From an uncultured Acetobacteraceae bacterium (GTDB lineage: Bacteria > Pseudomonadota > Alphaproteobacteria > Acetobacterales > Acetobacteraceae), in assembly GCA_903907955.1 (NCBI GenBank), contig CAIVPZ010000125.1, forward strand, positions 1 through 64,000: 64,000 nt of DNA, given 5' to 3'. Positions 26,875-37,975 of the stretch are shown piece after piece. Every line of letters starts with the position of its first letter. Position 1 is the first letter of the stretch. The position numbers and the translations under genes were made by a program. Below the pieces are notes generated by a model. The model searched no databases and was not told where the DNA came from. It saw nothing but the letters and a program-made list of their open reading frames with translations.

Positions 26875-28304
26875 GCCGAGGCCACCCGCTTCGTCCCCGC
26901 CTGCAGGGTGGCGAGCTGGCCGGGCAGGGCGGCGGCCCACTGGGTGATGTTGCCGGCGCCCAGGCACAGCACGAAGTCGCCGGAGCGGGCGATGGCGTGG
27001 ATCATTTCGGCCAGGTGCTCCGGGCCGGGCAGCGGCACCACGCTGCGGTGGCCGTGCGCGCGCAAGCCCTCCACCAGCCCGTCGCGGTCCATGCCGGGGA
27101 TGGGGGGTTCGCCCGCCGCATAGACATCGGCCACGATCACCGTGCCGGCGTCGTTCATGCAGGTGCAGAACTCCTCGAACAGCGAGCGCAGCCGGGTGAA
27201 GCGGTGCGGCTGCACCACCGCCACCACGTCGCGCGCGCCGGCCTGCCGCGCCGCCTTCAGCACCGCGGCGATCTCCACCGGGTGGTGGCCGTAATCGTCG
27301 ATGATGGTGATGCCGCCGGCCTCGCCGACCTTGGTGAACCGCCGCTTGACGCCGCGGAAGCTGGCGAAGGCGCTGCGCAGGGTGACGTCGTCGATCTCCA
27401 TCTCGGCGGCGATGGCGACCGCGGCGAGCGCGTTCTGCACGTTGTGGCTGCCCAGCATGGGCAGGCGGAACGGTCCCATCCGCCGCGAGCGGTTGCGCGC
27501 CCGGTCGGTCACCGTCACCTCGAAGGTCGCCCCCATGCGGTCCGACACCAGCTTGTCGGCGCGCACATCGGCCTGCGGCGAGAACCCGTAGGTGATGATG
27601 CGCCGGTCCGACAGCCGCGGGATCATCTGCTGCACCGCCGGATGGTCGATGCACAGCACGGCGAACCCGTAGAACGGGATGTTCTGCACGAAGTGCTCGA
27701 AGCCGGCGAGCATCGCCTCCGGGGTGCCCCAGTGGTCCAGGTGCTCGGGGTCCATGTTGGTGACCACCGCGATGGTGGCCGGCAGGCGCAGGAAGCTGCC
27801 GTCGCTTTCGTCCGCCTCCACCACCATCCAGTCGCCGGCGCCCAGGCGGGTGTTGCTGCCGTAGGCGTTGATGATGCCGCCGTTGATGACGGTGGGGTCG
27901 AGATGCGCCGCTTCCAGCACCGCCGCCACCAGGCTGGTGGTGGTGGTCTTGCCGTGGGTGCCGCCGACCGCCACCGCCCAGCGCAGGCGCATCAGCTCGG
28001 CCAGCATCTCGGCGCGCCGCACCACCGGGATCAGCCGGGCACGGGCGGCCTGCACCTCGGGGTTGTCCGGCTTCACCGCGGTGGACACCACCACCACCTG
28101 CGCCGCCCCCAGGTTGCGCGCGTCGTGGCCGACCTGCACGGCAATGCCCGACTCGCGCAGCCGACGGACATTGGCGCTTTCGGCGAGGTCGCTGCCCTGC
28201 ACCAGGTAGCCCAGGTTGTGCAGCACCTCGGCGATGCCGGACATGCCGATGCCGCCGATGCCGACGAAATGGATGATACCGATGGAAAGCGGCAGCGCCC
28301 TCAT
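26871..28304 (-). CDS. murC: UDP-N-acetylmuramate--L-alanine ligase
   Basis: Adds L-Ala to UDP-MurNAc using ATP. The 477-residue Mur ligase has an N-terminal Rossmann domain ([17 protein letters not shown], about 12-28), the ATP loop [10 protein letters not shown] (GTHGKT 115-120), the [11 protein letters not shown] region and a C-terminal domain with [10 protein letters not shown] and VVQPHRFTR. All are diagnostic for MurC. ATG at 28304 overlaps the murG stop by four bases. Confidence 0.97.
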   Translation of the reverse strand: MRALPLSIGIIHFVGIGGIGMSGIAEVLHNLGYLVQGSDLAESANVRRLRESGIAVQVGHDARNLGAAQVVVVSTAVKPDNPEVQAARARLIPVVRRAEMLAELMRLRWAVAVGGTHGKTTTTSLVAAVLEAAHLDPTVINGGIINAYGSNTRLGAGDWMVVEADESDGSFLRLPATIAVVTNMDPEHLDHWGTPEAMLAGFEHFVQNIPFYGFAVLCIDHPAVQQMIPRLSDRRIITYGFSPQADVRADKLVSDRMGATFEVTVTDRARNRSRRMGPFRLPMLGSHNVQNALAAVAIAAEMEIDDVTLRSAFASFRGVKRRFTKVGEAGGITIIDDYGHHPVEIAAVLKAARQAGARDVVAVVQPHRFTRLRSLFEEFCTCMNDAGTVIVADVYAAGEPPIPGMDRDGLVEGLRAHGHRSVVPLPGPEHLAEMIHAIARSGDFVLCLGAGNITQWAAALPGQLATLQAGTKRVASA

Positions 28305-29437
28305 GGAACGGTGTCCTGTGCGATGGTGAGTTCCACGAGATCGGCCAGCCGGCTGGCCGCATCGGCGATGCCGCAGCCGGCGGCGGCGCGCGCCGCCGCG
28401 GTCAGCAGTGCCGGCGCAGCGGCCAGGCCGAGGATGCGGCTGGCCAGCGCGACGGCGGTAAACGCCGGCTGTGGCACCAGGAAGGCGCCGCCGGCCTGTT
28501 CGAGCGCCCGGGCATTGGCGGTCTGGTGGTCGTCGATGGCGCCGGGCAGCGGCACCAGGATGGCGGGCCGCCCGGCCACCGCCAGCTCGGCCACCGTCGA
28601 GGCGCCGGCGCGCGCCACCACCAGATGCGCCGCGGCCAGCCGGTCGGCCACATCGGTGAAGAACGGTGCCAGATCGACGGCGATGCCGGTGCCGGCATAG
28701 GCGGCGCGCACCCGCTCGAGGTCCTCGGCGCGGCATTGCTGCGTCACCGCCAGCCGCGCCCGCAGCCCCTCCGGCAGCGATCCGAGCGCGGCCGGCACCA
28801 CGTCGCTGAACACCCGCGCGCCGAGCGAGCCGCCCAGCACCAGCAGGCGGAACGGCCCGCCCGCTGTCGGCGCGGCGTAGCCCTGGCCGGCCAGGGCCGC
28901 CAGCGCCGGCCGCACCGGATTGCCGGTCAGCATCGTGCACACGCCGCCCGCCACCCGGGCGGTGTCGGCATGGCTCAGCGCCAGCACGTCGGCCACCCGC
29001 GCCAGCAGCCGGTTGGCCCGGCCGAGCACGGCGTTCTGCTCGTGCAACAGGATGCGCGGCCGGCGCGGTTGCGCGGATTGCCCGCTTCCGGCACGCCGGA
29101 ACCGCGCCGCCAGCACCGGCGCCACCGCCGGATAGCCGCCGAAGCCGATCACCGCTTCCGCCGCGACCGCACGCAGCCGCCGCCGCGCCGCGATGGTGCC
29201 GAGCGCCAGCCCGAGCGCCGCCGCGAATCCGCGCAGCAGGCCCCGCCCGGCGATGCCGGCGCCGCGCAGCACGAATTGCTCCTGCCCCGCAAAAACCGGG
29301 CTGGCCAGCGCGCCCGACCGCGCATCGGTCATCAGCGCGATCCGCCACCCGCGCCGCAGCAACTCGGCCGCTAGCGCCTCGGCCGGGAACAGATGTCCCC
29401 CGGTGCCGCCGGCGGCGATCACGATCGGACGATCCAC
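28301..29437 (-). CDS. murG: Lipid II synthase MurG (GlcNAc transferase)
   Basis: Transfers GlcNAc to lipid I at the inner face of the membrane. The 378-residue GT28 protein starts [20 protein letters not shown], with [47 protein letters not shown] and the donor site [23 protein letters not shown]...DDHQTANA. Start is GTG at 29437 with GAGGGG upstream. It begins eight bases after the ftsW stop. The longer frame upstream runs antisense of nothing recognisable and through ftsW, and is rejected. Confidence 0.96.
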   Translation of the reverse strand: MDRPIVIAAGGTGGHLFPAEALAAELLRRGWRIALMTDARSGALASPVFAGQEQFVLRGAGIAGRGLLRGFAAALGLALGTIAARRRLRAVAAEAVIGFGGYPAVAPVLAARFRRAGSGQSAQPRRPRILLHEQNAVLGRANRLLARVADVLALSHADTARVAGGVCTMLTGNPVRPALAALAGQGYAAPTAGGPFRLLVLGGSLGARVFSDVVPAALGSLPEGLRARLAVTQQCRAEDLERVRAAYAGTGIAVDLAPFFTDVADRLAAAHLVVARAGASTVAELAVAGRPAILVPLPGAIDDHQTANARALEQAGGAFLVPQPAFTAVALASRILGLAAAPALLTAAARAAAGCGIADAASRLADLVELTIAQDTVP

Positions 29438-29445
29438 CGGGCCCC

Positions 29446-30618
29446 TCACAGCAATTCCCCGCCGTGCCGCCTGCGGGTCAGCGCCAGCAGCATGCCGATG
29501 CCCAGCGCCACCGCCAGCACCGACGAGCCGCCATAGCTCAGGAACGGCAAGGTCATGCCCTTGGTGGGGATCAGCGCCAGGGTGGAGGCCATGTTGACGA
29601 ACGCCTGCAGGCCGAAGCTGGCCACCAGCCCGGTTGCCGCCAGGATGACGAACAGGTCCGACTCGCCGAGCAGCCGCAGCAGCCCGCGCAGCACGATGAA
29701 GGCGAACAGCCCCAGGATGATCAGGCACAGCACCATGCCGAATTCCTCGCCGGCCACGGCGAACACGGTGTCGGCATGGGCGTCCGGCAGCACGTCCTTC
29801 ACCCGGCCCTCGCCGGGGCCGCGGCCCCACAGCCCGCCGTTGCCGAACGCCTCCAGCGAGCGCATCACCTGATAGTTCTGCATCAGGTCGGCGCCCGGCG
29901 CCCCCGGGTGGAGGCCGCCCGGGGGCGTGTGGGACGACTGCGACAGGAAGTTCAGCACCCTTGCGTGCACGTGCGGGAAGAAGATGAAGGCGGCAACCGC
30001 CGCCCCGGCCATGCCGGCCAGCCCGATGCCCACCAGCACGATGTTCAGCCCGCCGACGAAAAGCTGGGTGAAGAACACGCCCGAGATCACCGCCAGCATG
30101 CCGATATCGGGCTGCGACTTCAGCAGCACCGCAATCACCGCGAACCCCCCGAAGGCCACCAGCATGCCGGGGAAGCCGGCCGTCCGCTTGCCCTCGGCCA
30201 TCAGCCAGGCGGCCACCACGGCGAAGCACGGCTTCACGAATTCGCTCGGCTGCAGCGACATTCCGGGCAGCGCGATCCAGCGCCGCGCGCCCTTGATCTC
30301 CACCCCCGCCACCAGGGTCAGCGCGGTCAGCGCCAGCGCGATCAGGCACCCCGCCAGCGCCACCCGCCGCACCCCGCGCGGCGACAGCAGCGACACCACC
30401 ACCACGATCGCCCCGGCCAGGCTGAGGAAGAACACCTGCTTGAGGATGAAGATGTCGCGCGACTGGTTGATGCGCTCGGCCACCGCGGGGCTGGCCGCCA
30501 GCATCATGACGTAGCCGAGCCCGATCAGCGTGCCGATCGCCAGCAGCGTCCAGCGGTCCACCGTCCACCACCAGCGGCCCAGCAGCGAGGTATCGGCGCG
30601 CGACAGCGGCGGCAGCAT
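29446..30618 (-). CDS. ftsW: Peptidoglycan glycosyltransferase FtsW (SEDS)
   Basis: Septal SEDS glycosyltransferase working with FtsI. The 390-residue membrane protein has about ten hydrophobic segments and the SEDS markers [33 protein letters not shown], the long extracytoplasmic loop with [24 protein letters not shown] and [15 protein letters not shown], and the end [18 protein letters not shown]. Starts directly after the murD TAG stop (TAGATG). Confidence 0.96.
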   Translation of the reverse strand: MLPPLSRADTSLLGRWWWTVDRWTLLAIGTLIGLGYVMMLAASPAVAERINQSRDIFILKQVFFLSLAGAIVVVVSLLSPRGVRRVALAGCLIALALTALTLVAGVEIKGARRWIALPGMSLQPSEFVKPCFAVVAAWLMAEGKRTAGFPGMLVAFGGFAVIAVLLKSQPDIGMLAVISGVFFTQLFVGGLNIVLVGIGLAGMAGAAVAAFIFFPHVHARVLNFLSQSSHTPPGGLHPGAPGADLMQNYQVMRSLEAFGNGGLWGRGPGEGRVKDVLPDAHADTVFAVAGEEFGMVLCLIILGLFAFIVLRGLLRLLGESDLFVILAATGLVASFGLQAFVNMASTLALIPTKGMTLPFLSYGGSSVLAVALGIGMLLALTRRRHGGELL

Positions 30619-32010
30619 CTACGCACCCTCCGCGCTGGTCGGGCGGGCGGCGGCTTCGGCGATGGCGCCGGCCAGCGCGCGGAACCGGTCGCCGCGCTGG
30701 TCGAACCCGGTGAACTGGTCCCACGAGGCGCAGGCCGGCGACAGCAGCACAACCGGCGCCGCGCCGCCGCGCGCCGCCTCCCAGCCCTGCGCCACCGCGG
30801 CCTCCAGCGTGCCGACATCGCGGAACGGCACGCCGTGGGTGGCGAGCGTGGCCGCCAGCATGTCGGCATCCCGCCCGATCAGCAGGGCCAGGGCGATGCG
30901 CGGAAAGAACGGATGCAGGCTTTCGATGCCGCCGGCCTTGGCCATGCCGCCGGCGATCCACACCACCCGGTCGTGGCAGCCCAGCGCGCGGGCGGTGGAA
31001 TCGGCGTTGGTTGCCTTGCTGTCGTTGATGAACAGCACGCCGCCGGCCTCGGCCACCCGCTCCTGGCGGTGCGCCAGCCCCGGATAGGAGGCGATGCCCG
31101 CGGCGATGTCCGCCCGGCTGACCCCGAGCGCCAACGCCAGCGCCGCCGCCGCCGCCGCATTCTGCGTATTGTGTGCCCCGGGCAGTGCCCGCGCGGGGGC
31201 GAGATCGGCGATCGGGCCGTCGGCGTCGCGCAGCATCGTTCCCTCGGCCCACACATCGGCCGGGCCTTCGCCGGACACCGTCACCAGCCGCGCCGCCGCG
31301 CCGCGCAACGTCCGGGCCATCTCGCGCGAAAGCGCATCGTCGAAGCCCACCACCGCGGTGTCGGCGGCGGTCTGGCGTTCGAAGATCGCCCGCTTGGCCC
31401 GGGCATAGCCCGCCATGTCGCCATGGCGGTCGATATGATCGGCGCTGAGGTTGAGCATGGCCGCCGCATCGAACCGTATAGTTTCGAGTCGCTCCAACAT
31501 GTAGGAGGACATTTCCAGCACGTACACCCCATCTTGGGGTAGCAGCGGCAGAGCCAGGGCGGCGGTGCCGAGGTTTCCGCCCGCCGCCACCGGCCGTCCG
31601 GCGCCCTCAAGGATGTGTGCCAGCAGCGCCGTGGTGGTGGATTTGCCGTTGGTGCCGGTAATGCCGGCGAACCGCGCCGCCGAGCCGGCAGCCCGCACCG
31701 CGCGGAACAGCAGCTCGGCATCCGACAGGATCGGCACCCCGGCGGCCCGCGCCTGCGCCGCGATCGGGTGCGCCGACGGCAGCCGGTGCGGAATGCCGGG
31801 CGACAGCACCAGCGCCTCCAGCTCCGCCACCTCCGGCCTGGCCACCGTCACGCCGGCCGCGACCGCTGCCTCGCGCGCCGCCGGCTTGTCATCCCAGGCC
31901 ACCACGCCGGCGCCCATGGCCTGCAACGCCTGCGCCGCCGGCAGCCCGTTGCGGCCCAGCCCGACCACGGCAAACCGCCGTCCCGCAAAGATGTCGCGTG
32001 GGAACATCAT
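30619..32010 (-). CDS. murD: UDP-N-acetylmuramoylalanine--D-glutamate ligase
   Basis: Adds D-Glu to UDP-MurNAc-L-Ala. The 463-residue Mur ligase has an N-terminal [15 protein letters not shown] domain, the ATP loop GTNGKS (119-124), the [11 protein letters not shown] motif and [19 protein letters not shown], which is specific to MurD, followed by [11 protein letters not shown] and [20 protein letters not shown]. The first of two adjacent ATG codons (32010) gives a four-base overlap with the mraY stop. Confidence 0.97.
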   Translation of the reverse strand: MMFPRDIFAGRRFAVVGLGRNGLPAAQALQAMGAGVVAWDDKPAAREAAVAAGVTVARPEVAELEALVLSPGIPHRLPSAHPIAAQARAAGVPILSDAELLFRAVRAAGSAARFAGITGTNGKSTTTALLAHILEGAGRPVAAGGNLGTAALALPLLPQDGVYVLEMSSYMLERLETIRFDAAAMLNLSADHIDRHGDMAGYARAKRAIFERQTAADTAVVGFDDALSREMARTLRGAAARLVTVSGEGPADVWAEGTMLRDADGPIADLAPARALPGAHNTQNAAAAAALALALGVSRADIAAGIASYPGLAHRQERVAEAGGVLFINDSKATNADSTARALGCHDRVVWIAGGMAKAGGIESLHPFFPRIALALLIGRDADMLAATLATHGVPFRDVGTLEAAVAQGWEAARGGAAPVVLLSPACASWDQFTGFDQRGDRFRALAGAIAEAAARPTSAEGA

Positions 32011-33095
32011 CGGATCTTCAGGGTCCCCAGCCCGATCAGGGCAAGAATGACGGCGACGATCCAGAAGCGGATGACGATGGTGGCTTCCGCCCAGCCCTTC
32101 TTCTCGAAATGGTGGTGCAGCGGCGCCATCAGGAACACCCGCCGCCCGGTGCGCTTGAACCAGAACACCTGCACGATCACGCTGACCGTCTCGACCACGA
32201 ACAGCCCGCCGACGATGCCCAGCACCACCTCGTGCTTGGTTGCCACCGCCACCGCCCCCAGCGCGCCGCCCAGCGCCAGCGCCCCGGTATCGCCCATGAA
32301 CACCGCCGCCGGCGGCGCGTTGAACCACAGGAACCCCAGCCCGGCGCCGATCAGCGCCGAGCAGAACACCGCCAGTTCACCCACGCCGGGCACGAAGTTC
32401 AGCTGCAGGTAGTCGGAGAAGATGCGGTTGCCCACCAGATAGGCGATCAGCGCGAACACGCCGGCGGCGATGATGGTCGGCACGATCGCCAGCCCGTCGA
32501 GTCCGTCGGTCAGGTTCACCGCGTTGGAGAAGCCCAGCATCACGATCATCGCCACCAGCGGGAAGGCGAAGCCGAGCGGGATCAGGATTTCCTTGAACAC
32601 CGGCACGGCGAAGCCGGTCGCCAGCGGCTCGCGGGTCAGCAGCATCAGGGCGATGCCGGCCGCCAGCCCCATGCCGCATTGCAGCCACAGCTTGCCGCGC
32701 GCCGACAGGCCGCGGTAATTCGCCTTCGACAACTTGATGTAGTCGTCAATGAAGCCGACCGCGCCGTAGCCCAGGGTCAGCAGCAGCACCACCCACACAT
32801 AGCCGTTGAGCAGGTTGGCCCAGAGCAGGGTGGAGAACGACAGCGACGCCAGGATCAGCACGCCGCCCATGGTCGGCGTGCCCTTCTTCTCCACCAGATG
32901 CCGCGCCGGCCCGTCCGGGCGGATCGGCTGGCCGTTGGTCTGCACCGATTTCAGCCAGCGGATGAACACCGGCCCGAGCGCCAGGCTGAGCACCAGCGCG
33001 GTCAGGCAGGCCGCCCCCGACCGGAAGGTCAGGTAGCGGAACAGGTTGAACAGGATGAACTGCTCGGCCAGCGGCGAGAACAGATTGTAGAGCAT
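32007..33095 (-). CDS. mraY: Phospho-N-acetylmuramoyl-pentapeptide-transferase
   Basis: Integral membrane enzyme that forms lipid I from UDP-MurNAc-pentapeptide and undecaprenyl phosphate. The 362-residue protein has ten hydrophobic segments and the family motifs [21 protein letters not shown] (Mg-binding Asp pair), [25 protein letters not shown], and [13 protein letters not shown]. Its ATG shares one base with the murF stop (TGATG). Confidence 0.97.
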   Translation of the reverse strand: MLYNLFSPLAEQFILFNLFRYLTFRSGAACLTALVLSLALGPVFIRWLKSVQTNGQPIRPDGPARHLVEKKGTPTMGGVLILASLSFSTLLWANLLNGYVWVVLLLTLGYGAVGFIDDYIKLSKANYRGLSARGKLWLQCGMGLAAGIALMLLTREPLATGFAVPVFKEILIPLGFAFPLVAMIVMLGFSNAVNLTDGLDGLAIVPTIIAAGVFALIAYLVGNRIFSDYLQLNFVPGVGELAVFCSALIGAGLGFLWFNAPPAAVFMGDTGALALGGALGAVAVATKHEVVLGIVGGLFVVETVSVIVQVFWFKRTGRRVFLMAPLHHHFEKKGWAEATIVIRFWIVAVILALIGLGTLKIR

Positions 33096-34489
33096 CAGGC
33101 CGCCCCTCTCGCCGGCATCCGGGGCGACTGGTCTTCAATCGCCTGCACCACCAGCTTCATGCGGCTGCCCAGGCTGCCCTTGACCAGCACCGCGTCGCCG
33201 TTCCGCAGCGCCGCCGCCACCAGCGGCGCCAGCGCCGCCGCGGTGTCGGCATGCGCGCCGCGCAGCCCCGGCGGCACCGCCGCGTGCAGCCCCGCCATCA
33301 ATGGCCCGCAGGTGAACAGCAGATCGGCGCTGCCCACCACGTCGGCGGCGAGGGCGGCATGTTCGGCCGGCCCCTGCGCGCCCAGTTCGAGCATGTCGCC
33401 CAGCACGGCGATGCGCCGCGCCGCCGGCTGCAAAGCCAGCACCGCGAGCGCCGCGCGCACCGAGGCGCCCGATGCGTTGTAGCTCTCGTCCGCCAGCAGC
33501 GCTTCCCCGCCGGGCACGCGCACGCGCCGGCGCACGCCGCGGCCGGCGACCGGCGCGAACCCGGCCAGCGCCTCGGCGCCGCGCGCGGCATCCGCCCCCA
33601 GGGCGGCGGCGGCGAGCAGGGCGGCGGTCGCATTCATCGCCATGTGCCGTCCCGGCGCGGCCAGCCGGAAGCGCAGCGTGCGGCCGAGAATGTCGGCGGT
33701 GACATCGGTGCCGTCGGCGTCGGAAGCGGCTTGCAGCAGCCGTCCGTCGGCGGTCGCGGCGGTGCCGAAGGTCAGCACCCGCGCCGCCCCCGCGCCGGCC
33801 CGCAGCCGGTCCAGCAGCGGCGAATCGCCGGGCAGCACCACCGCGCCACCGGGTTCCAGCCCGTGCACGATGGCGATCTTCTCATCGGCGATCGCCTCGA
33901 TGCTGCCGAGGTGGCCGACATGCGTGGCCTCCACCGCCGTCACCACCGCGACCCGTGGCCTTGCCAGCCGGGCCAGCGGGGCGATCTCGCCGGCATGGTT
34001 CATGCCGATCTCGATCACGCAGGTGTCCGCCGCGGCGGGCAGGCGGGCCAGCGTCAACGGCACCCCCCAGTGGTTGTTGTAGGAGGCTTCGGCGGCATGG
34101 GTTTGTCCTTGGGCAGCCAGAATGGTACGGAGCATTTCCTTGGTGGTGGTCTTGCCGACCGAGCCGGTCACCGCCACCACCGCGCCGCCGAACCGCGAGC
34201 GGGCAAAGCCGCCGAGCCGGTTCAGCGCCGCCAGCGTGTCATCGACGATCAGCAGGGGGGCCTCCGCCGCCACGCCGACCGGCAGCCAGGCCACCAGTGC
34301 CCCGCCGGCGCCGCGCGCCAGCGCATCGGCGACGAAGGCATGGCCGTTGCGGGCCTCGCCGTGCAGCGCCACGAACAGGTCGCCGGGCCGCAGGGTCCGG
34401 GTATCGATCGACACGCCGTTGGCGGCGAACGGGGTCCGCATCACCCCGCCCGTCGCCTCGACCAGGTCGGCGGCGGTCCAGAGCGTCAT
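33095..34489 (-). CDS. murF: UDP-MurNAc-tripeptide--D-alanyl-D-alanine ligase
   Basis: Adds the D-Ala-D-Ala made by Ddl to the muramyl tripeptide. The 464-residue Mur ligase has [18 protein letters not shown], the ATP loop GSVGKT (109-114), [28 protein letters not shown] and the C-terminal [17 protein letters not shown] and [15 protein letters not shown] that define MurF. Four-base ATGA overlap with the murE stop. Confidence 0.96.
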   Translation of the reverse strand: MTLWTAADLVEATGGVMRTPFAANGVSIDTRTLRPGDLFVALHGEARNGHAFVADALARGAGGALVAWLPVGVAAEAPLLIVDDTLAALNRLGGFARSRFGGAVVAVTGSVGKTTTKEMLRTILAAQGQTHAAEASYNNHWGVPLTLARLPAAADTCVIEIGMNHAGEIAPLARLARPRVAVVTAVEATHVGHLGSIEAIADEKIAIVHGLEPGGAVVLPGDSPLLDRLRAGAGAARVLTFGTAATADGRLLQAASDADGTDVTADILGRTLRFRLAAPGRHMAMNATAALLAAAALGADAARGAEALAGFAPVAGRGVRRRVRVPGGEALLADESYNASGASVRAALAVLALQPAARRIAVLGDMLELGAQGPAEHAALAADVVGSADLLFTCGPLMAGLHAAVPPGLRGAHADTAAALAPLVAAALRNGDAVLVKGSLGSRMKLVVQAIEDQSPRMPARGAA

Positions 34490-35976
34490 GGTTCCAGCCC
34501 CTGGCCGGGAGGAGGGGCGGCGCCCAGCAGCCGCCGCACCGTCTCCACATCATCGAACGGCAGCGTCACCCCGGCGATGGTCTGGCCCTGCTCGTGCCCC
34601 TTGCCGGCCACCGCCAGCACGTCGCCCGGCCGAAGCTCAGCCAGCGCCGCGGCGATCGCCGCTTCGCGCCCGCCGCCGTCGCGTCCCTGCGGGCAGCCCG
34701 CCAACACGGCGGCGCGAATCGCGGCCGGGTCCTCGCCGCGCGGATTGTCGTCGGTCACCACCACCACATCGGCCAGCCGGGCGGCGGCGGCCCCCATCAG
34801 CGGACGCTTGCCCGGGTCGCGGTCGCCGCCGGCGCCGAACACCAGGTGCAGCCGGCCGGTCGTATGCGGGCGCAGCGCCGTCAGCAGCCGTTCCAGTGCG
34901 TCCGGCGTGTGGGCGTAGTCCACATACACCGCCGCCCCGTTCGGCAGCCGCGCCGCCAGCTCCATCCGCCCGCGCACGCCGGTGAGGCCGCCAAGATGGT
35001 CGAACACGCCTTCCACCCCGGTTGCCTCGGCCAAAGCCGCCGCCAGCAATGCGTTATCCGCCTGGAACCGCCCGGGCAGCGGCAGCAGCAGCGTGCGGCG
35101 CACCCCGCCGGCCTCGATATCGAGTTCCTGCCCGTCCGCCAGCGGCGTCGCCCGCAGCAGCCGGATCGCCGTGCCGTGCGGGCCCACCGTGCCGAACCGA
35201 AGCCCGCGCCGCGCCGCCACGTCGCGCAGCGCCTCCATGCTTGCCGGGTCCAGCGCCGTGCTGGCCAGCGCCGGCGCGCCGGCCGGCAGCAGGTCGGTGA
35301 ACAGCCGCAGCTTGGCGGCGCGGTAGTTTTCCGTCGTGCCGTGATAGTCGAGATGGTCGCGGGTGAGGTTGGTGAACGCCCCGGCCGCCAGCCGCACCCC
35401 GTCCAGCCGGAACTGGTCCAGCCCGTGCGAGGAGGCTTCCAGGGCGGCGTGCTGCACCCCCGCCCGCGCCAGCGCCGCCAGCGTTGCCGCCAGCGCCTCC
35501 GGGTCCGGCGTGGTCAGGCCGGGTCCGGGGGCAAACCCCGGGGCGCGCAGCCCCAGCGTGCCCAGGCTGGCGGCCGGATGCCCCGCCAGCGCCCAGAGCT
35601 GGCGCAGGAACTCCACCGTGCTGGTCTTGCCGTTGGTGCCGGTGACCGCCACCACCGTTGCCGGCTGCGCACCGGCCATCGCGGCGGCGATTTCCGCCAG
35701 CCGGCGGCGCGGTTCCGGATCGAGAATGAACGGCCGTGCCGGCACGCCCGCGGGCCAGGCGGTGCCCTCCGGTGCCAGCACCGCGGCGGCGCCGCGCGCC
35801 ACCGCATCGGCAATGAAAATCCGACCGTCCAGCCGGGTGCCCGGCAGGGCGACGAACAGGAAACCGGTTTGCATGCGGCGGCTGTCGGCGCTCACGCCGG
35901 CAAAATCCAGCGCCGCGGCGGCATGCCAGTTGCGCGCCGCCCCGCTTGAGGCAGCGAGTCCGGGGATCGCCCGCAT
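34486..35976 (-). CDS. murE: UDP-MurNAc-tripeptide synthetase (meso-DAP adding)
   Basis: Adds meso-diaminopimelate to UDP-MurNAc-L-Ala-D-Glu. The 496-residue Mur ligase has GVSADSRRMQTGFLFVALPG, the ATP loop GTNGKT (113-118), EASSHGLDQFRLDGV, NLTRDHLDYHG, and DDNPRGEDP; the DNPR sequence marks a DAP rather than lysine enzyme, consistent with a Gram-negative wall. ATG 35976 begins two bases past the ftsI stop; an in-frame ATG at 36012 overlaps ftsI and is less likely. Confidence 0.95.
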   Translation of the reverse strand: MRAIPGLAASSGAARNWHAAAALDFAGVSADSRRMQTGFLFVALPGTRLDGRIFIADAVARGAAAVLAPEGTAWPAGVPARPFILDPEPRRRLAEIAAAMAGAQPATVVAVTGTNGKTSTVEFLRQLWALAGHPAASLGTLGLRAPGFAPGPGLTTPDPEALAATLAALARAGVQHAALEASSHGLDQFRLDGVRLAAGAFTNLTRDHLDYHGTTENYRAAKLRLFTDLLPAGAPALASTALDPASMEALRDVAARRGLRFGTVGPHGTAIRLLRATPLADGQELDIEAGGVRRTLLLPLPGRFQADNALLAAALAEATGVEGVFDHLGGLTGVRGRMELAARLPNGAAVYVDYAHTPDALERLLTALRPHTTGRLHLVFGAGGDRDPGKRPLMGAAAARLADVVVVTDDNPRGEDPAAIRAAVLAGCPQGRDGGGREAAIAAALAELRPGDVLAVAGKGHEQGQTIAGVTLPFDDVETVRRLLGAAPPPGQGLEP

Positions 35977-35980
35977 GAGG

Positions 35981-37975
35981 TCAGCGCACCGCAAGCTTGG
36001 CTCCGGCGGCATCTGCGTCGCGCCGCAGGTCGCGCGGCGCCGCCGGCGCGGCGGGCGGCGTGGCGGCCGGCATCGACGGGCGCGGCACCGCCGCCACCGG
36101 CGGCGCGGGTTTCACCGGCGGCGGCACCGGCGCGGGGGGCGGTTGTCTGGCGCCGGCCGGGGCGCCGGCGGGCCGTCCGGGTTGCAGCGGCTGGGCCAGC
36201 TGGGCGTTGATGGCGGGGACGTTGTCGGTTTCGGGCAGCAGCCCCAGCATCGGCCCGATCCGCGCAATCACCTTGCCGGCCGCCGGCGCACTCACCCAGC
36301 CGGCGGTGGCATAGCCGAAGGTTGCCTTGGTCGCGTGCGGCTCGTCGAGCATCATGTAGACGGCGTAGCGCGGCGCGTTCATCGGGAAGACGCTCATGAA
36401 GGCCGAGACGCGGGCGTTGCGGTTGTAGCCCTTGTGCGAAATCTTCTCCGCCGTGCCGGTCTTGCCGCCGACGAAATACCCCGGCACCTCGGCGGCCTTG
36501 CCGTAGCCGTCGGTCACCACCAGCCGCATCAGCCGGCGCATGATGTCCGAGGTGGATTGCTGCATCACCCGCGTGCCCTCGCGCGGCACGCCGGAGTCGC
36601 CCGCCAGCACGGTCGGGCGCATGTAGACGCCGCCATTGGCGATCGCCGCGGTGCCCGCCACCACATGCAGCGGCGTCACCGCGATGCCGTGGCCGAAGCC
36701 GATGGTCAGGGTGGCGATTTCCTTCCAGTTGGCGGCTGCCGGTGCCATCGGCGTGCGCGCCTCGGGCAGTTCGACCGGCAGCCGCTTCAGCATGCCCATC
36801 TTTTCCATCCAGGCCCGCTGCAGCGTCCCCCCGGTGGCCTGGGCCATCTTGGCCGCGCCGATATTGGACGAGAAGGCAAGGATTTCGGGCACATACAGGA
36901 ACCGGTGCTTGCCCTCGAAATCATTGATGGTGAAGCGGCCGATATGGATCGGCGCGCTGGCGTCGAAGCCGTTCCACAGGTTGACCACGCCGTTGTCGAG
37001 CGCCATCGACGCGGTTTGCAGCTTGAACGTGCTGCCCGGCTCGTAGTCGCCTTTGATGCAGCGGTTGAAACGATCGTCCTCGACGGTCTGGCCGAACAGG
37101 TTGGCGTCGTAGTCGGGCAGGCTGGTCAGGGCGATCACCTCGCCGGTGCGCACGTCCATGACGATGCCGCAGGCGCCGATGGCGCCGAACGTCTCCATCG
37201 CCGCCGACAGTTCTTCGCGCACCACCGCCTGCACATGCACGTCGATCGACAGGCGCAGCGGCGCGGCGTCGTCGCGCAGGCGCTGCTCGAAATACAGTTC
37301 AACCCCGGCGACGCCGTGGCCATCGACATCGACACCGCCCAGCACCTGGGCGGCAACCCGGCCGAACGGATAGCGGCGGCGCTCGGTGGTTTCGAAGGAG
37401 ATGCCGGGGATGCCCAGCGCGTTGATCTGCATCTCCTGGCGCGGCGTGATCTGGCGGGCCAGGTAGACGAACTGCTTCTCGCTCGACAGCCGCTGGGCGA
37501 CCACCGCCTCGTCCAGCTCCGGCAGCACCCCCTTGAGCTTGTGGGCGGCATCGGCGGCGTCGATCAACTCGTGCGGGTTGGCGTAGACCGCCGCGGTCGG
37601 CAGCGAGATGGCCAGGATGTCGCCGTTGCGGTCGGTGATCATGGCGCGCCGGGAGTGCAGCAGCGGCTCCTGGGAAGCGCTCTGGCCGGCCGGCGGCGGC
37701 GGTGGCACGTGCACCCGGTCGGCCGGCAGCTTCTTCGGCAGCTTCGGGGCGATGATGGTGGCATCGGCCAGCTTCAGCGCCAGCGCCAGGAACAGCAGGG
37801 CAAAGCAGCCGGCGGAGAACAGCAGCCGTCCCTGCGAGCGGTCCAGGGCGCTGTTGCGCCCCGCGCCGGGCGCGGTCAGCCGCACCGTCTCCATGCGCGG
37901 CACCGAGGCGGCGCGCGGCGCGCCGAACCGGCGGGCCGGGGTGAGGGGGGAGGGCGTATCCGGCCAATCGCTCAT
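35981..37975 (-). CDS. ftsI: Septal transpeptidase FtsI (PBP3)
   Basis: Class B penicillin-binding protein for septal cross-linking. The 664-residue protein has a cytosolic N-terminus, one membrane anchor (about 51-71), the dimerisation domain starting near 110 (RAMITDRNGDILAISLP) and the transpeptidase domain with STFK (315-318, nucleophile Ser315), SSN (369-371) and KTGT (505-508). The tail from about 575 is rich in Pro and Ala. Four-base overlap with ftsL. Confidence 0.96.
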   Translation of the reverse strand: MSDWPDTPSPLTPARRFGAPRAASVPRMETVRLTAPGAGRNSALDRSQGRLLFSAGCFALLFLALALKLADATIIAPKLPKKLPADRVHVPPPPPAGQSASQEPLLHSRRAMITDRNGDILAISLPTAAVYANPHELIDAADAAHKLKGVLPELDEAVVAQRLSSEKQFVYLARQITPRQEMQINALGIPGISFETTERRRYPFGRVAAQVLGGVDVDGHGVAGVELYFEQRLRDDAAPLRLSIDVHVQAVVREELSAAMETFGAIGACGIVMDVRTGEVIALTSLPDYDANLFGQTVEDDRFNRCIKGDYEPGSTFKLQTASMALDNGVVNLWNGFDASAPIHIGRFTINDFEGKHRFLYVPEILAFSSNIGAAKMAQATGGTLQRAWMEKMGMLKRLPVELPEARTPMAPAAANWKEIATLTIGFGHGIAVTPLHVVAGTAAIANGGVYMRPTVLAGDSGVPREGTRVMQQSTSDIMRRLMRLVVTDGYGKAAEVPGYFVGGKTGTAEKISHKGYNRNARVSAFMSVFPMNAPRYAVYMMLDEPHATKATFGYATAGWVSAPAAGKVIARIGPMLGLLPETDNVPAINAQLAQPLQPGRPAGAPAGARQPPPAPVPPPVKPAPPVAAVPRPSMPAATPPAAPAAPRDLRRDADAAGAKLAVR